Source: Chrysemys picta bellii
Lineage: Eukaryota; Chordata; Testudines; Emydidae
Reading direction: 5' to 3'
Length of the DNA: 64,000 nt
NCBI RefSeq assembly: GCF_011386835.1
Contig: NC_088797.1
Coordinates: 99,644,264 to 99,708,263, forward strand
Shown here: positions 22,921 to 36,375 of the stretch, one piece after another
How the letters are laid out: the number at the start of each line of letters is the position of its first letter
How positions within the stretch are numbered: the first letter of the stretch is position 1
Translations under genes and position numbers: made by a program
Notes under the pieces: generated by a model
What the model was told of the DNA's origin: nothing
Seen by the model: the letters and a program-made list of their open reading frames with translations, nothing else
Database searches by the model: none

Positions 22921-24518
22921 TAGTCTAAATGATAAAGTCCCTCTAAGCCCCTTTATCTGGATCTTCTGGGGTTATAGTTTAACCCCCATTTGGTCAACAG
23001 ATATTCCTGCTGTTTTTATGAGATGGAATCTGGACAGAATAGGTTAGGGTCATGAAGGGGATTTATTTTCTCTTACACATATGCATACCTACCTGCACTC
23101 ACTCTCTTCCTCTCTCTATTTATATCTCCTCAACCATATGTACATACTTTCACACACAAAATCTGCTGAATAAGCTCTGATAACTCATTGTGGCAGATGC
23201 AGCTTGTTAATGCCACAAGGATATGAGAGAGTTGTGCATAGCCTCTGGTCAGAGGGAACTAGTGGCAGAGACAGGGAGGTCCCACTGGAAAGCCTAGGAC
23301 TTTTGTTGATAAATTTTAGGCTGAAGTTCATATTTTGTTGTTATCTGAGATACCAGTGAAGCCAAACTGCATGATGGGTGCATTTTACACCGTGTGTATG
23401 TCATTTGGAATATACACAAAGATATATGTGTACAACCACTCACTCCCTCTAAAAGTTGTAGCCAGAAATTGATTAACACAAGGTGAGAGATAAGCCTTTG
23501 AAAAATAAGCAATCTAAAAACAGATGGCAACTCAAAATAAGCATACTGCAAAAGCACATCAAAAATAAAAATTTGAATGTTCTGTGTGTAGGCCTTATCT
23601 GCAACTATTAATTAAATAGTTTTGCATATTAAATCCTATTTTTTCTTCACACTAGAACATGTACACATTATAATGATTAGTATCGGTTAAATAGTATGTT
23701 TTCTGACATCTCTCTAGAAGATATTGCTCGTTTCTGATTAGGAATACTTAAGGCTTAAAAGACAGACCATATCTGTAAATAACTATTCAGTTCAGTGAGT
23801 CTGATAATTACATTTGACTTTGGCAGGTTATATTTAGCAAGAGTGTCAACTCTGTTGAATACTTTATACAATACTGGTCACCGAAGTGAACATATTAAAT
23901 GAAGGATGTTTTTTGCGATGGACTCTCTTAAGGAGGTGGTGTTTTAAGTATCAATTCTTAGGCCTACTCTTTTCTTTTCCAGTCAGAATTGGAGCATATG
24001 TTGGTCAGTGAAGCAAAAGCTAGACAGCTGTTAACCCTACTCTATGACCTGCACATACTGAATTAGCCATTGTGTTTTTCAATTCTGGTTCATCAAACTT
24101 TTGGTCTGAGGAGCTTTAATCTATATTTAGTAAAGGAACACAATTCAATGCTCTTTTGTCTATCCATAATTCATAGCCTCCAGTCTGCTTTACGTTTACA
24201 GCAATTGCTAAGGATTTTTTCGCAGTTACATTGGAAGTATAGAAAAATAATACAGTACAAGAATTGATTGTAACAAATGTAAGAATAGTTCCTTTGTTAG
24301 CAGTTTTGATGAAGTAAATGCCTATGGAGTTATATATATGTACACACAGCGGTAATTAATAGATGTTTTTGGTGTCAGTAACAATGAAGAAGGCTATCAC
24401 TCCTATTTTTAGTTTTTACCATTTGCATGTTTTGTATATTAATGATAATTTAGCACATAAATACCATACAATACAAAATTTAATTGGAGATAAATAGAAA
24501 ACAATATGGGTAGAGCCC
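22921..24518. other. AT-rich non-coding sequence, nothing recognised
   Basis: Short frames only; no repeats with ends. Confidence 0.5.
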
Positions 24519-24526
24519 ACTAAGAC

Positions 24527-24880
24527 CAGAGGTGAAAGTGGGCCAGTATGGCGTACTGGTAAGAAGTGCCTACCGGTACCAGCCCGTACACAGCCGATGT
24601 TAAAGTGCTGCTGTGGCAGTGCTTTAATGTTGCTGGTCCTTTGCTCCCCACCCCCGGGGTTGCCGACGGGGGAGGGGGCAAGGGGCAGCTGCCCCAGGGC
24701 CCAGCGATTTAACAGGGCCCAGGGCTCCCGGCCGCTGCCCCAGGCAGTGCAGGCTGGGCAGCATGGAAGGGCTGCGTGGGGGAGGCCCCTTCTGCCCCTT
24801 GCGCCCGAGGCCCTGCCCCTTCCGGGGGTCTGGAGCTGGACCCCTGTACCGGTAAGTCTTTTATGTTGCTTTCACCCCTG
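24527..24880. mobile_element. hAT MITE with its right duplication split by another MITE
   Basis: Ends CAGAGGTGAAAGTGG and, in complement, CAGGGGTGAAAGCAAC. Left duplication ACTAAGAC is at 24519-24526. The right duplication begins ACTAA at 24881-24885, is interrupted by the element at 24886-25180, and is completed by TAAGAC at 25181-25186. The inside is GC-rich and non-coding. Confidence 0.85.
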
Positions 24881-24885
24881 ACTAA

Positions 24886-25180
24886 GGGTACATCTATACT
24901 TACTGGCTGGTTCGGCGGCAAGCAATCAATCTTCTGGGATCGATTTATCGCATCTTGTCTAGACGCAATAAATCGATCCCGGAAGTGCTCGCCATCGACG
25001 CCGGTAATCCTGCTCTGCGAGAGGAGTAAGCGGAGTCGACGGGGGAGCCTGCCTGCTGCGTGTGGACCCACGGTAAGTACCTTTAAGTTCGAGCTAAGAT
25101 ACTTTGACTTCAGCTACGTTATTCACGTAGCTGAAGTTGCGTATCTTAGTTCGAACTGGGGGCTTAGTGTGGACCAGGCC
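24886..25180. mobile_element. Harbinger-type MITE (295 bp)
   Basis: Termini GGGTACATCTATACTTAC and, in complement, GGCCTGGTCCACACTAAG, flanked by TAA on both sides (24883-24885, 25181-25183). TAA is the classic Harbinger target (TWA). The inside holds a perfect hairpin-like stretch around 25105-25160 (CTTCAGCTACGTTATTCACG...). The termini resemble those of the full element at 45309-50050. Confidence 0.85.
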
Positions 25181-25231
25181 TAAGACCTATTCCGTTAAGA
25201 CCTACCAGAACTTCAAATCTACCCATCTGTC

Positions 25232-25442
25232 CAGGGCTGGCTCCAGGCACCAGCTTGTCAAGCACGTGCTTGGGGCGGCCGCTCCGGAGTGGGGCGGCAT
25301 GTCCAGGTATTTGGTGGCAATTCGGCGGACGGTCCCTCACTCCGCCTGGGAGCGAAGGACCTCCCGCCGAATTGCTGCTGCAGATCGCGGCTTTTTTTTT
25401 TTTTGGCTGCTTGGGGCGGCCAAAACCCTGGAGCCGGCCCTG
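25232..25442. mobile_element. hAT MITE (211 bp)
   Basis: Ends CAGGGCTGGCTCCAG and complement CAGGGCCGGCTCCAG, flanked by perfect 8-bp duplications CATCTGTC (25224-25231 and 25443-25450). Internal T run of twelve at 25392. It lies across the edge of a Ty3/gypsy LTR-like sequence. Confidence 0.88.
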
Positions 25443-25446
25443 CATC

Positions 25447-25760
25447 TGTCATGACTGGGATGTGGGCAGTCTGACCTAATGGTTGGAGCAGGAATCAGGC
25501 AGGGACAGGTTACCAGGAGAGCAAGAGCAGGTATTGCAGGGGAAATAGTCCAAAGCAGGGTGAAACCAGTTGCATTGACAACTTCCTGTTTCTGTGCTGG
25601 GTTTAAATGGGAGCTGTGAGCAAATTAGTTCCCAGGACTGGAGTCCTCTATCAGAGTTCAGCTCCTCTTCTGATGTCAGTTAGCAGGTCACTGGATTGGA
25701 ACTTACTAGTTCCAAAGAACCCTTTTGACTAGGGTTCAAGACCCGTGGTCCCTGACATCA
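25447..25760 (-). repeat. Probable Ty3/gypsy 3' LTR
   Basis: On the minus strand it runs from TGATGTCAGGGACCACGGG to CCCAGTCATGACA, so it has TG...CA borders. It follows directly after the chromodomain-bearing end of pol. No second LTR copy is present in the window, so the call rests on position and borders. Confidence 0.5.
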
Positions 25761-25973
25761 CTCCCTCCCCCAGGGGCACTACTGAGGCGATGTGGGACCA
25801 GACTTTTCAGGGTGATTCCTATGGAATGCTTGTACAAGCGCAGGGACATGGACTTTTTTGTCAGGTTCCTGAATCCACTCCTGAGGACCATATCTCTTCC
25901 AGTCAACAAGATACAAGAGCTTGCCACATTTATGTTTTGAGTTCAGGATTTCGTTAAACATGGTCTTTCTCAT
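25761..25973 (-). pseudogene. Ty3/gypsy pol C-terminal end with chromodomain
   Basis: A 64-residue minus-strand frame contains LLYLVDWKRYGPQEWIQEPD followed by VPALVQAFHRNHPEKSGP. This is the aromatic/YLV.W..Y....W.P pattern of the chromodomain at the integrase C-terminus of chromoviruses. The chromodomain of active chromoviruses targets integration to marked chromatin (established knowledge). The integrase core, reverse transcriptase and protease are absent: gag is only ~200 bp away, so nearly all of pol is deleted. Confidence 0.7.
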
Positions 25974-26168
25974 GGCCCTTTACCTGTATCAGTGGAAAAG
26001 GTGTCTGGCTTCTGTGAGGAAAAGGGTTTTCGATAGAGGGCTTCAAAAGTGAGACATGAAACACCGAGTACACTAGTACATCTGCGATGCCTTGTTCCAG
26101 TCAGTATTAGCATTGGGGCAGCAGAATTGCATGGCATAGGAGGCTGCAGTGCCCCTGTTGGAGCTTCC

Positions 26169-26717
26169 TTAGGGAAGCCTCTGCTCAGTATGAATTGTCA
26201 AATAGCACTGACATGCCTTGGAGGAAGACCCCCCAGATGGACAATACTGGGCTGTCACACTCCACGCAGGGGGAAGTCCTTCCCTGGACAGCAGGCTGAT
26301 AACCAGGCTCACCTTTGCACAATCAGTAATACAGGACTGAGGGTGCATCATGAACAGAAGACAACACTGGTTTATAAAACCCTGGAATTGCTGGTGATTA
26401 CCATCAAACCATTCCAGCAGATATAGCGGGGAACAGAGTTCTGTGAGCCATGTCTGGAGCGCAGCATATTCAGCACACAACTGAATGAATTGCTCCTGCA
26501 AGAGCACATTCTCCGAGGTCAGCTGGATGACATGGGCCAGCAGGGCTTGGTTGTCTGCCTGAAGGCAGGTGGCCCTCTTGAGTGGATCTGGTGCTCTCAA
26601 AGGGTCCATTCTGCTGGTACCAGGACCAAGCCCGTGACCTAAGTGGTCCACGGAAACTGTGTAAATGATATCCAGTGTGCATGCATAAATCAAATAGTTA
26701 CATGTACATGTGACCAC
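26169..26717 (-). pseudogene. Ty3/gypsy (sushi-like) gag fragment
   Basis: 182-codon open minus-strand frame. Residues about 38-95 form a heptad-rich helix (ADNQALLAHVIQLTSENVLL). They are followed by a retrotransposon-gag-like block, EWFDGNHQQFQGFINQCCLL, then DCAKVSLVISLLSREGLPPAW. The F.G....F.GF..QC order is that of vertebrate sushi-class gag and of the domesticated PEG10/RTL families. There is no CCHC zinc knuckle and no protease, and the surrounding pol is deleted, so this is taken as a dead fragment and not a domesticated gene, although a gag frame this long is worth noting. First 30 residues are probably not native. Confidence 0.65.
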
Positions 26718-28867
26718 TCAGTCTACAGACTAATTTTAAGATAATCTGTCTGAGTCTTTATTAAATCAGCTAGATATGCATTATTAATGCATTATTCAAC
26801 AGATATACATTATTGAGTAATTCCCCAAGATGCCATGAGAATAACATTCTAATCAGTCTATATTATAAACAAACTGGAAGTTTATCATCAGAAACATAAA
26901 TGATGAATCAACAGACTTACTTGTAGAAGGAATTCACTTTAAGTTCATACAACAAATGTGTTTGGACTTTCAACTGTCTTCACAGACTATTTGTAGACAT
27001 AGCATCTAGAAGTATTCTTGGAATCAAAGAAAACTCATATATATGCATGGAAAGTGAATATTTGTAGCTCCATTGTGGATTAATGATGATGGAAAGAATA
27101 AACTTCACAGTACTCTAACTCTGGGGAATATATGTAAAGTTGCATCCTGGATATATATCCTGAATTCTTAACTTTAAAATCAGATGTAAATGGCTCATTA
27201 GAACTATTGAGGCATTAAAACTAAGAAAAATCTTAACAATATGGAAAGGTAATAAGAAAACTAGTTTAGAACAGTATATTAATTCAGTGCTGGAAATATG
27301 GAATTTTGAAGATTTTTTTTTATAAAATACATTCAGTAGATTGGCTATGATCATATCCGGCAGCACTTTTTTAGATCTCCACAATATGCATTGAATAAGA
27401 GCTTAATTAATTTACAACCTCTCCTTCACATTTTATATATGATATGCCAACCAGACATAATTCAATAATGCAGGAAGTGCTCCCTATCCGAACATGAATC
27501 AGCAGATCAACATTTATTTAGATAAAATTACTTTCATTGAGATAGCCTTGTGAGATACAGTGCATATGTCTTCTTTGTGAGGGGCCCAGGGGAACGGTAG
27601 TCATGCAATCTTACTTCATATGTTACAAACATCGTAACGTAAGACAGTCTAAAACAACAGGCAAAAATGAGTCACAGTTTCAGTCAACTCTTTTTACACT
27701 GACAAGGCTTCTTAAGATCGTTTTAAAAAAAACCAATTACTTGTTTTATTGAAAGAGACATTATTCCACCTCACTGGGGCTTTAACCCCGCAAAAGATTG
27801 ACTCTACAACATATTATCCTACTCTGATATCACATCCCCCCCCCCTTCTCTCCTTTCTTGTTCATTTCTTTCTCTGTGCTTTTGTTTTTTTGTTTTGGTT
27901 TTCTTGTTGTTGGTTTATATATCTATATCTACACACACAAGTTTACAATGTACTCATAACCCATCATATATTCTATTTATATGGTAACTAATATTATTTC
28001 TTCAAAACTAACATTGTAAAATATTGCCAATTGAGTACTGCCAATTCCATGTATTCCAAAATAATAAGTCATGATACCAAAATTATGAGATTTAAAAAAA
28101 AAAAAAGATAACATTTTGGATTCTATTATTTGCCTTGCATTTTCTGAGCCATTAAGATTTTCTCTGAAACAATGGGGGCTACAGACTTGCCCCAATTTTT
28201 AAATGAAAGCTCAGATTCTCATGTCATTTCTGGATTCCAGTAGCTAGGGCTTGAATAAAAATAATTATCTCAAGATTCGTGATAAAATCGTGAGAGTTTG
28301 CAACCCTGCTAATTCCTGCCTCCATAGGGATTTACACTCTGGGTTTTGGAAAACACACAGGAATCCTGATTTGCAACCAACTGGGGCAGGAATATGCCAT
28401 ATATTCCCTCTGGGGCTGGCAGATGCTGATTCCACCTGTTCCAAGGAATTATTTTATAGGGTGGCTGGACAAAGGAACAGAAGGTCACTTTACAGTGGTT
28501 CCATCCAGCCCTGGTTTTCCCAGTGATCTGAAAAGAAGAATGTGTAAAGAAGAAAAAAAATCACAAGGATTCAGAAAGCCTCCAGAATTCCAATGAGTAA
28601 CAACAACTACTGAAGTTACTAGATACTGAATCCTGTCACATGACAGGGGCAATCAATCTTTTGCAGCCTTCACGTATGTCATCATCTGACCAGGACCAAG
28701 AAATAAAGATCAGTCTCTCTTCTCAGCATGCTTCTTATTATATGGATTCAAAAGAAAACTGAAGAGCTCCCAAAAATATAACAAAAGGAAGCTGCCTGAA
28801 GCTGCCAATCTGACAAGGAACTGGGTAGAATACAGGCAGAGCTAGATGAAGCATTTTCAGGTTCTCC
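26718..28867. other. AT-rich non-coding sequence
   Basis: No gene or defined repeat. C run near 27836-27845. Confidence 0.5.
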
Positions 28868-28869
28868 TA

Positions 28870-28988
28870 GGTTGACCAGATAGCAAATGTGAAATATCGG
28901 GACGGGGTTGGGGGCTAATAGGTGCCTATATAAGAAAAAGTCACAAATATCGGGACTGTCCCTATAAAATCGGGACATCTGGTCATCC
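28870..28988. mobile_element. TA-flanked palindromic MITE, copy 2
   Basis: GGTTGACCAGAT to ATCTGGTCATCC between TA dinucleotides. It shares internal words with the copy at 11795 (CCTATATAAGAAAAAGTC, GGGACTGTCCCT). Confidence 0.7.
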
Positions 28989-28990
28989 TA

Positions 28991-31900
28991 CCTGGAAGCA
29001 ACAGGCATTGAAGGCAAATCAGACAGGCTGAAATTCTCCACATAAACCCAGATGCATTGGAGATCTACAATACAGTCCAACTGGACTGCAAACAGCTAGA
29101 AAATGTCATTCAAAAATTTTAGCAATACTTTAATCTACACAAGGCAGTAACTTGGGAAAGTCCCATTCTCTTTACTTTAAAGCAACTGTGAGGTGAGAAA
29201 ACTGACTATTACGATTCACACCTGAATTTCTTGTCGGATACAATTTTACAATGTTGTCAATCCTGTGTTTCTTATTTCTTTTTCCTACCCAAACTTCATA
29301 TATATCTCTATTGGAAATGCAAACTCCATATGTCTTTAATGGACAACCTAATATAAATTATACAATTAGATGAATAGATTTATTTTTGGTTTTGTGAATT
29401 CTTTTGGGGAAACTGAACATTGGCAAATTTTGTTCAAATCTGGTATTTTTATCCAGAAGTTTGTTGTTTTAAAGATAACTCATGCCTACAGAAACATCAG
29501 TCCAGAGACAAACTTATAGATGTAACAACTGCTTAGCAACTGATACTACTATTTGCATAATGAACATTTTATTTGTTTCAAGAAGGTGACATAGGATGGT
29601 AAGAGGCAAGATGCAAGATTTCTGAAGGATACATTTTAAAGATGTTTTTATTATTACCATAAAAGCAAACAGAAGCCATGTATAAAAGTATAAGAAAATG
29701 AGATAAAGTCCCTTTTCCTTTTTTATTTTTTATTTTGGAAGAACTCACGTGGAAAGATAATCAACTGCATAGCTAAAAACCTAAAAGCATACATGAAATA
29801 AACAAGGAGACCATGGGAAGAGTGGGAACGATTAGTGTGTACATAATACATTACCCCTTTGTTGTACATGTGAATCTATTATTATAGCACAATTTAATCT
29901 CCTTGGTATTTTTTTTTAGATATTTGTAACAGAAGGGGAGCATTTATATTTAAAAGACTATAAAATAAAACTATGATGAGGTATCAAATATGAGGTTATC
30001 ATCATATAGATGGGATCATTGTAGGAAGTATATGTATTTACATAGATGATTTGTTTTTTTGGGTGGCGGGGGGATGCATTCTAGCAATTTTTTTTTAAAA
30101 ATGGAGGGGAGTAAATCTTCTCATTAAAATGACCTGATCCATCAAGTAAAAAAAGATGCTCAGTTTTCCCCACAACTGCTTCTTACTTCTCAAAGTAACT
30201 ACAAACAGATTCATTCCTGTGAAGAGGGCCAGCACAAGTCCTATGCCCCACTCAAGTCCAATTGAAAATAGGTGATAGTTCACTCTAGCTGACTATTCCC
30301 ATTCTCAATACTAGATATATTAAAGATTTATGCCTAATTATGATTTCAGCTTGCATCATCAAATTGATACCTGCAACAATACAACAATGGCCCAGTGACT
30401 TTATTTTTAATATAGCAACTTTTCTATTTTTCCTAGATCTCTGTTCTTATCAAGAAGAATATTGCAAGTCGTCAGTACATATTTTGGCATTGATATGAAT
30501 GGAATGATAAGTACGGTACATGCGTATACATTCTACTTACAACACATCCCATTATATCATAAATCTTGAAACTGAAACCTTAATAGATTAAAAAAGCCAG
30601 TCAAATGACACAGGGAGGGGGGGGAAAGTGTGTAAACTGTCTATGGAATATAACGATATCCTGGTGTGAAAGTAGTAACCAAGTACACACACACACACAC
30701 AGAAAGAAGCAATAGATTCAGAAGAATTACAGTACAAACATAGGTGTAGATTATGTAGCATTTGAGCCAATTTCCTCATGAATACCCACAACAAACACCC
30801 CAAAAGACATCAACATTTAATATTACAATAGCAGAATGCTTTTTGCACTCGGACATCACAGTGGTGGGTGATGAAAAGGTATAGAAGAACAAATTACAAA
30901 ATTCTAGTCTGTAAACAGAACAATTATTACTCAATCTTGACTTATACACTGAGGAAGTGCCTTGCAACACTTGGATAAGAAAATCTGAAACCAATGTAAG
31001 TTACTGGTTATCGGTATATTATCTTCCTTTCTCTTTCTTATCAGCATTGAGTCTAATTGCCTCCAGATGATATACAGTACCTGTAAATTAGAAAAGTCAG
31101 TCCTCTGTTGTGTATCTGTTCTCTTGAAGCAGCACAAACTAGAAAAGAAAATTTCTTACTAACCTTACATACACTTGCATCTGGACATTTTATTTGGTGA
31201 TACTATAATATTCCATCTGAAGCCAGCAAAATGTTTACTAGGGAACTGGTGGCAATTAATGTGGCTTAGAGCACCATATCTTCTATTACAACCTACGCAT
31301 GCCTATCAATTTACTAAATGTTACCACGCTGCGGCACCGGAGATACTGCTGTTCTCCCTTCTTCTAAATATAGAATAGCCACCATGGTATCTCTAATACT
31401 ACCGTGCAATAAAGGTTGACTTTTATGGCTATGAGTGTGTTTGTGTGTGTATTTAATCAAATCACGTCACCTGTAACTGATGCATAGCCATCTTCTGACT
31501 GAAACAGTCATTGTTTAATAGCATAATACATTAAATGTAGATGTGAAGAAAAGCAGTTCCAACTGAATTTACTGGGAGAATTTTATGTTTGCAGATTTGG
31601 CTAGGACAATGTGGTTAAAGCACTCATAATCTTGTGAAAGTTGCCATGAAGTATTTATATGTTAGCAAGCAGAAAAAAAAATGTAATTTGAAATTAGATT
31701 CTACTAACTTTTACCATTTTTTCATTTTCCTATACTTCTGAATTCCCTTATCTGAATTTATCTTGCCTATATTTTGTGGGTATCCAAATTTTGAGCAAAG
31801 CTGAACTATCTGTAATGGATGCACTTCCCATTACAGTCAATAGGCTTTAAACACATGCTTATTGTTATGTGCTTTCTTGATTCAGGTTGTTATGTAGTTA

Positions 31901-34900
31901 GAGCTTTAAGCACACAAATCAGCACAAATTGCAACTACAAAATGAAGGCCACTCTTTTGAAACTTTATCCACTGGAGAGCTGGAAAAGCTGCTCCCAAAT
32001 GCCTTCCCAGTCTTAAAGCAACAGAGGAAGAGTTATTGTTCAAAAGCCAAGTCAAAACTGGCTGCTTTTATAAAAGTTCAGTATGAAAACTGTTTTGAAA
32101 CCTAGAGCTGTTCAGTATGAAAACTGTTTTAGAAACCTTTAGTCGCGCATGTGAAACATTCTGGGTTTTGACACTTTCAGTATAAATCATAATTATTTAC
32201 AGAAGAACTAGCTTTTGCATTAATGGGAAAGTTAATTAGTGCACACTCTGCTAGGCAGCTTCTGAACAGATACAATTAATTATCCACAAAGATTCTGAAA
32301 ATTTCACACATGCTGAATTATAGAGTAGAAGGCACTTTCATTATGAGACCTATTTTCTGGAGCTTATAACTTTCCCCTTCAAATTCCACTTTGGGCTTCA
32401 ATTTTCCATGCTTGATCCTAGCTCAAAAATGTTTTTTTCCCCCTTTCGTGGTGGAAGCAGTTGTAGTATATTCCATTCTCCACTCCTTTAACTCAAGCAC
32501 TTCTATCTAGTGACTTATTATCATCATCATCATCATTACTATAATTTACACACTATTTTTATCATTTGAAATTCAAAATTGATTCTGGGCAAAAGGAAAA
32601 CTGCTTCTCACAAGATGATTGCATATTTTTCAATTCACAAATCATTGTGGTAACAGTTCCATTGAATATTATTATTTAACATCTGAAAATATTATACCAT
32701 GAACAAATAACCATAGGTTTTTGTCAAGGTACTTTAAAATCCAGGTATGTTTCTTCATGGTTGACATGTTTAAAGTTATAATACCAATTCAACTTTTAAC
32801 ATCCCAACCTACGGACATCTCCTGTAATGCAACCTGACAAATCAAAAGGCCAATCTCGCTCTGAAAACCATAAGAAGTAAATAGAACTGAAAAGCTAATA
32901 GGAATGTGTGGAGTGCAATGTGCCTACCTTGAATTTTAAAATGCAAGGCATCCATACCGGAAACAAATATTGTTGTTGCACCTCTGAAGCGTTAACTTGA
33001 TGATTCACCTCCCTGTGAGATAACCCAACAAAGGGAGGTAAGGCTTTTTATTGTGGTTTATACTCTGAAACAGCCATCACTTAAACTGAGAACCTGCAAG
33101 TAAAATGCTTTTTCAAAAGTCTATTTATGATGCTAACTCTAAGTCCCTGTCTATATTACAAATTTGACTGTGATATTAAAAGTTTTTTTTAAAGTTTTCT
33201 GCTAACAGAATTTTAATGATAGTATAGAAGGGCTATATATTTAATGTACTGTACACGTTCAATATGGGTCATATTAAGTTTAAACTGGATTTCAGGTGTG
33301 AGGATGAATCAAGACTAGAATTTGGGTTCAGATTTGACAGGACTGAAATTTCATGAGCTGTTCTCACAAGCTCTGACCCCAAAATGCTGGAATATCACTT
33401 CTTGTGATAGCTTGATAGCAACCAATGCAGCCAGAGCAAGAGATAGAATCAGCCCTAGCTGTGAGTTTTTAGGACAAGGGCCAACATATAAACCAGAAGG
33501 ATCAGAAGTCTGAAATTCTGGCAGTATATAATGAAGAATGATTGATGTTCTTCAATCTCAAGCATTGTGGAAAAAAAATCTAAACCAACTTTCCCTTTCA
33601 TGAACAGGAACACACACACAGATACACACACACTCCAGTATTTTCCCCTAAGCCTGAAGTCATACTAAAAATACTTTATTATTATTGATTTGGTATAATC
33701 AAATTGTATTGATTTTCTCTCTCTTAAGTAGTAAGAGGTTTGATGACAATAATGGTCAAAAGCTCTGTGTGCGCGCGTAGGGGGGAACTTCCATGGTGCC
33801 TACTTGCAATACATTTCACTCTCACTATTAGATACTCCCTTTCTTTTATTCACTCTCCATTGAATGCTGGACTTACTTTATGGAAAACATCCTAAAGTTG
33901 AAATGAAAATTAAATTGAAAATCTGTGAATGAGACAGGAATGGACTGCGGGCTTTAGGACATCTTGAGAACATTACAAGTTATTCTCCCAGAAGGGTCTT
34001 GCTTATAGTGGAATCAGAAACTGGATGTTGAAATGTATTAAAAATTGTTTCCTAAACTTCTGTGAATGACTATTCTCTCTCTCTCTCTCTCTGGTGCCAT
34101 TTTTGTAATTTAGTTTTAATTTTTTTTGTCCTTATTATAATTTGTTCTATTTTACCTGTTTAACTCTGTATTCAGTACATTATGCCCAGTTTGGTTTTTC
34201 TCCTTCCTGAAGGCTACAACTGGATGACCTATTCACAGCAAAGTATTTAATAATTTTGCCATATTTTTCTATTTATGAAAATAGAAATAACAGGCTCCAA
34301 ATGTTGGGAGTTTATTATTCAAATGACAATATATTTCAACCTATATCAGTACATTGTTTTCAAACTACTTACTGTGGCTACTGCTTGAGTATTTACTACT
34401 CTTTTATTGTGTAATTGGTCATCTACAACATGTGGGTTTTGTTTATGCTCCCTGAATTGGATGACTAAATATCTCATAAATAAATGACAAGATGGTTATA
34501 TATTTCCAGGACAAAATCATGTAAATATTTATCTTTCCTCAAACATTTTTGAGGACAACAATAGTTAGTACTTATGTTGGTGGAAAGCAAATAACAGGGA
34601 TTAGTAAGATTACTGTTGTAGTGATTTTGCGGATTTTGCTCCTCCTCCCCCACCCATATTCACCCAGCTCTAATTAAGGAAATGCTAAAAGAATAATTAA
34701 AAATGAAAAGTAGTCTTTGAAACTGAGACCAACAGTCTCTCATCACTGCCACTGATGGGCCTGATTCTCCATTTTCTTGTACCTTGTGTAGTCATTTACA
34801 ACTGTACAATCACTATTGTCAATCTCTAAGGTTTCATTTTGCATCCAGTTTGCATGGGTATAAATGTTTTTTGCAAAGTGCAGGGCAGTGGGGAATCAGC

Positions 34901-36370
34901 GTGGATCAGATAGCTGGAATTCTCCAGCTCATTTTATTGTGAGAGAAAAAAATATATAACAGGAGAAATATAGCTACTCAACTGTTTACAAATAAATTAA
35001 AAGAGAATATTTATAAATTCATATACACATTTCACATGATAGGCAATGATCCACTTAATGAAATCACCTCTCTCAAAATATCTCATATACTCCAAAATTG
35101 GTTTGCATGCTAAATAAGTAAAGCTTTCTTTTCAATTTCCATCTTCTTCCTTTGTGTACATTCAGTACTGAGGGTTTCCTTTCAGTACTGCATATGGGTT
35201 TGAAAGCAAGCTTTGGGTTACCCTATAGCAGCATGGTAACAGAAGAAATGTTCTTACACCCAGAGGGAAATAACTACTTAATTTCATACTTTCTCCTATT
35301 GACTAAGAGCTGGAGGTACAGATGAAACTTCACACTAAAGCATGGAAATACAATCTGAGGAAAGGGTTTTGGTGGAGAGGCAGGGGAGAATTAGAAAAGG
35401 AGTCACTGGTGAAGGTCTTTAGTAACTAACGATGGCTCCCCAGTACTCATGAGGGTGCACGGTTTGCACCATCCATCAGAACAGAGCTGATTGCTCTTCC
35501 CAAGCACATTCTAGTGCCAATGTTCTACATTCCTCTCTGCCCCTTTCTGGATGATTTGCTCATCAGGGGAGGAAGGGGTAAGCACTCCCATTTTCATAGG
35601 TAACCCTTGCACACACAGGGAGAGGAGACTCTTTGCATGCCTCCCCCACCCCAACACAAGGACCATTCACAATCGGGTCCAGCAATAATTTAAATTCTCT
35701 ATGTTCCAAGGGCGCATTTGTTTTTATACTCCTCTTGATTTGCAGAGCTTAATATTTCTACATTTTCTAGATATAAAAGTGTGATGTACAAGTACTATAA
35801 AATTTAACGAGCTGAAAAAGTTTGACTTGCGTCTTGTTTCAAATTACATTGCAAACTCTTCTACACTGTGATCGTTTGTCTACTGTCTAACGACATGGGA
35901 CCCCAAAAAACGTTTGAGGCCTTTGGATGCTATGACAATAAAAATTGATAATAATGATGATGATGATGATGATAATGATAACAAGAATTAACAATAAGAT
36001 GGAAGTGGAATCTTTTTTCTGCCAGTGCCTGATACAAATGTATCAGATCAAACTTACAATCTTCTCTCAGGTAAATACCTTATTGATTTCAATGCGGGTT
36101 TTGTCTGAATAAGGACTAAGGTCTGCAGGATCGGTCCCACTGTATCCATTTTACAAATGGAAGGGAAAAGTGTGTTTGAGCATTACTTTGTATGATTGCT
36201 ATTAGAAAAAATGCATCAGCTTCTTATAGAAACAGCTTATGTGATCAGTCTGAGAATAAATTTCAAAACAGTTTAAAAAAGATTCTGCTTGAGACATGGA
36301 AACATTCTCACCGAACAAATACAGATCAAGAAAATGTGTCACCACTATAGAATTGCCTTTACTATGTTTA
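28991..36370. other. Long gene-free AT-rich stretch with microsatellites
   Basis: Over 7 kb without a supported exon or clear transposon. Microsatellites: (AC)n at 30685-30701, (ATC)n at 32521-32537, (CT)n at 34074-34092, (ATG)n near 35952-35973. A 32-bp near-tandem duplication starts at 32078 and 32110 (TTCAGTATGAAAACTGTTTT). A fragment near 34740-34920 resembles an old dispersed repeat. Confidence 0.55.
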
Positions 36371-36375
36371 GTGTT

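Noticed and set aside
24597..25479. Numerous GC-rich frames of 60-135 codons
   Set aside because: All fall on three MITEs and change frame between them; no gene support.
26049..26426. 125-codon plus-strand frame
   Set aside because: Antisense to the gypsy gag fragment, with no motif.
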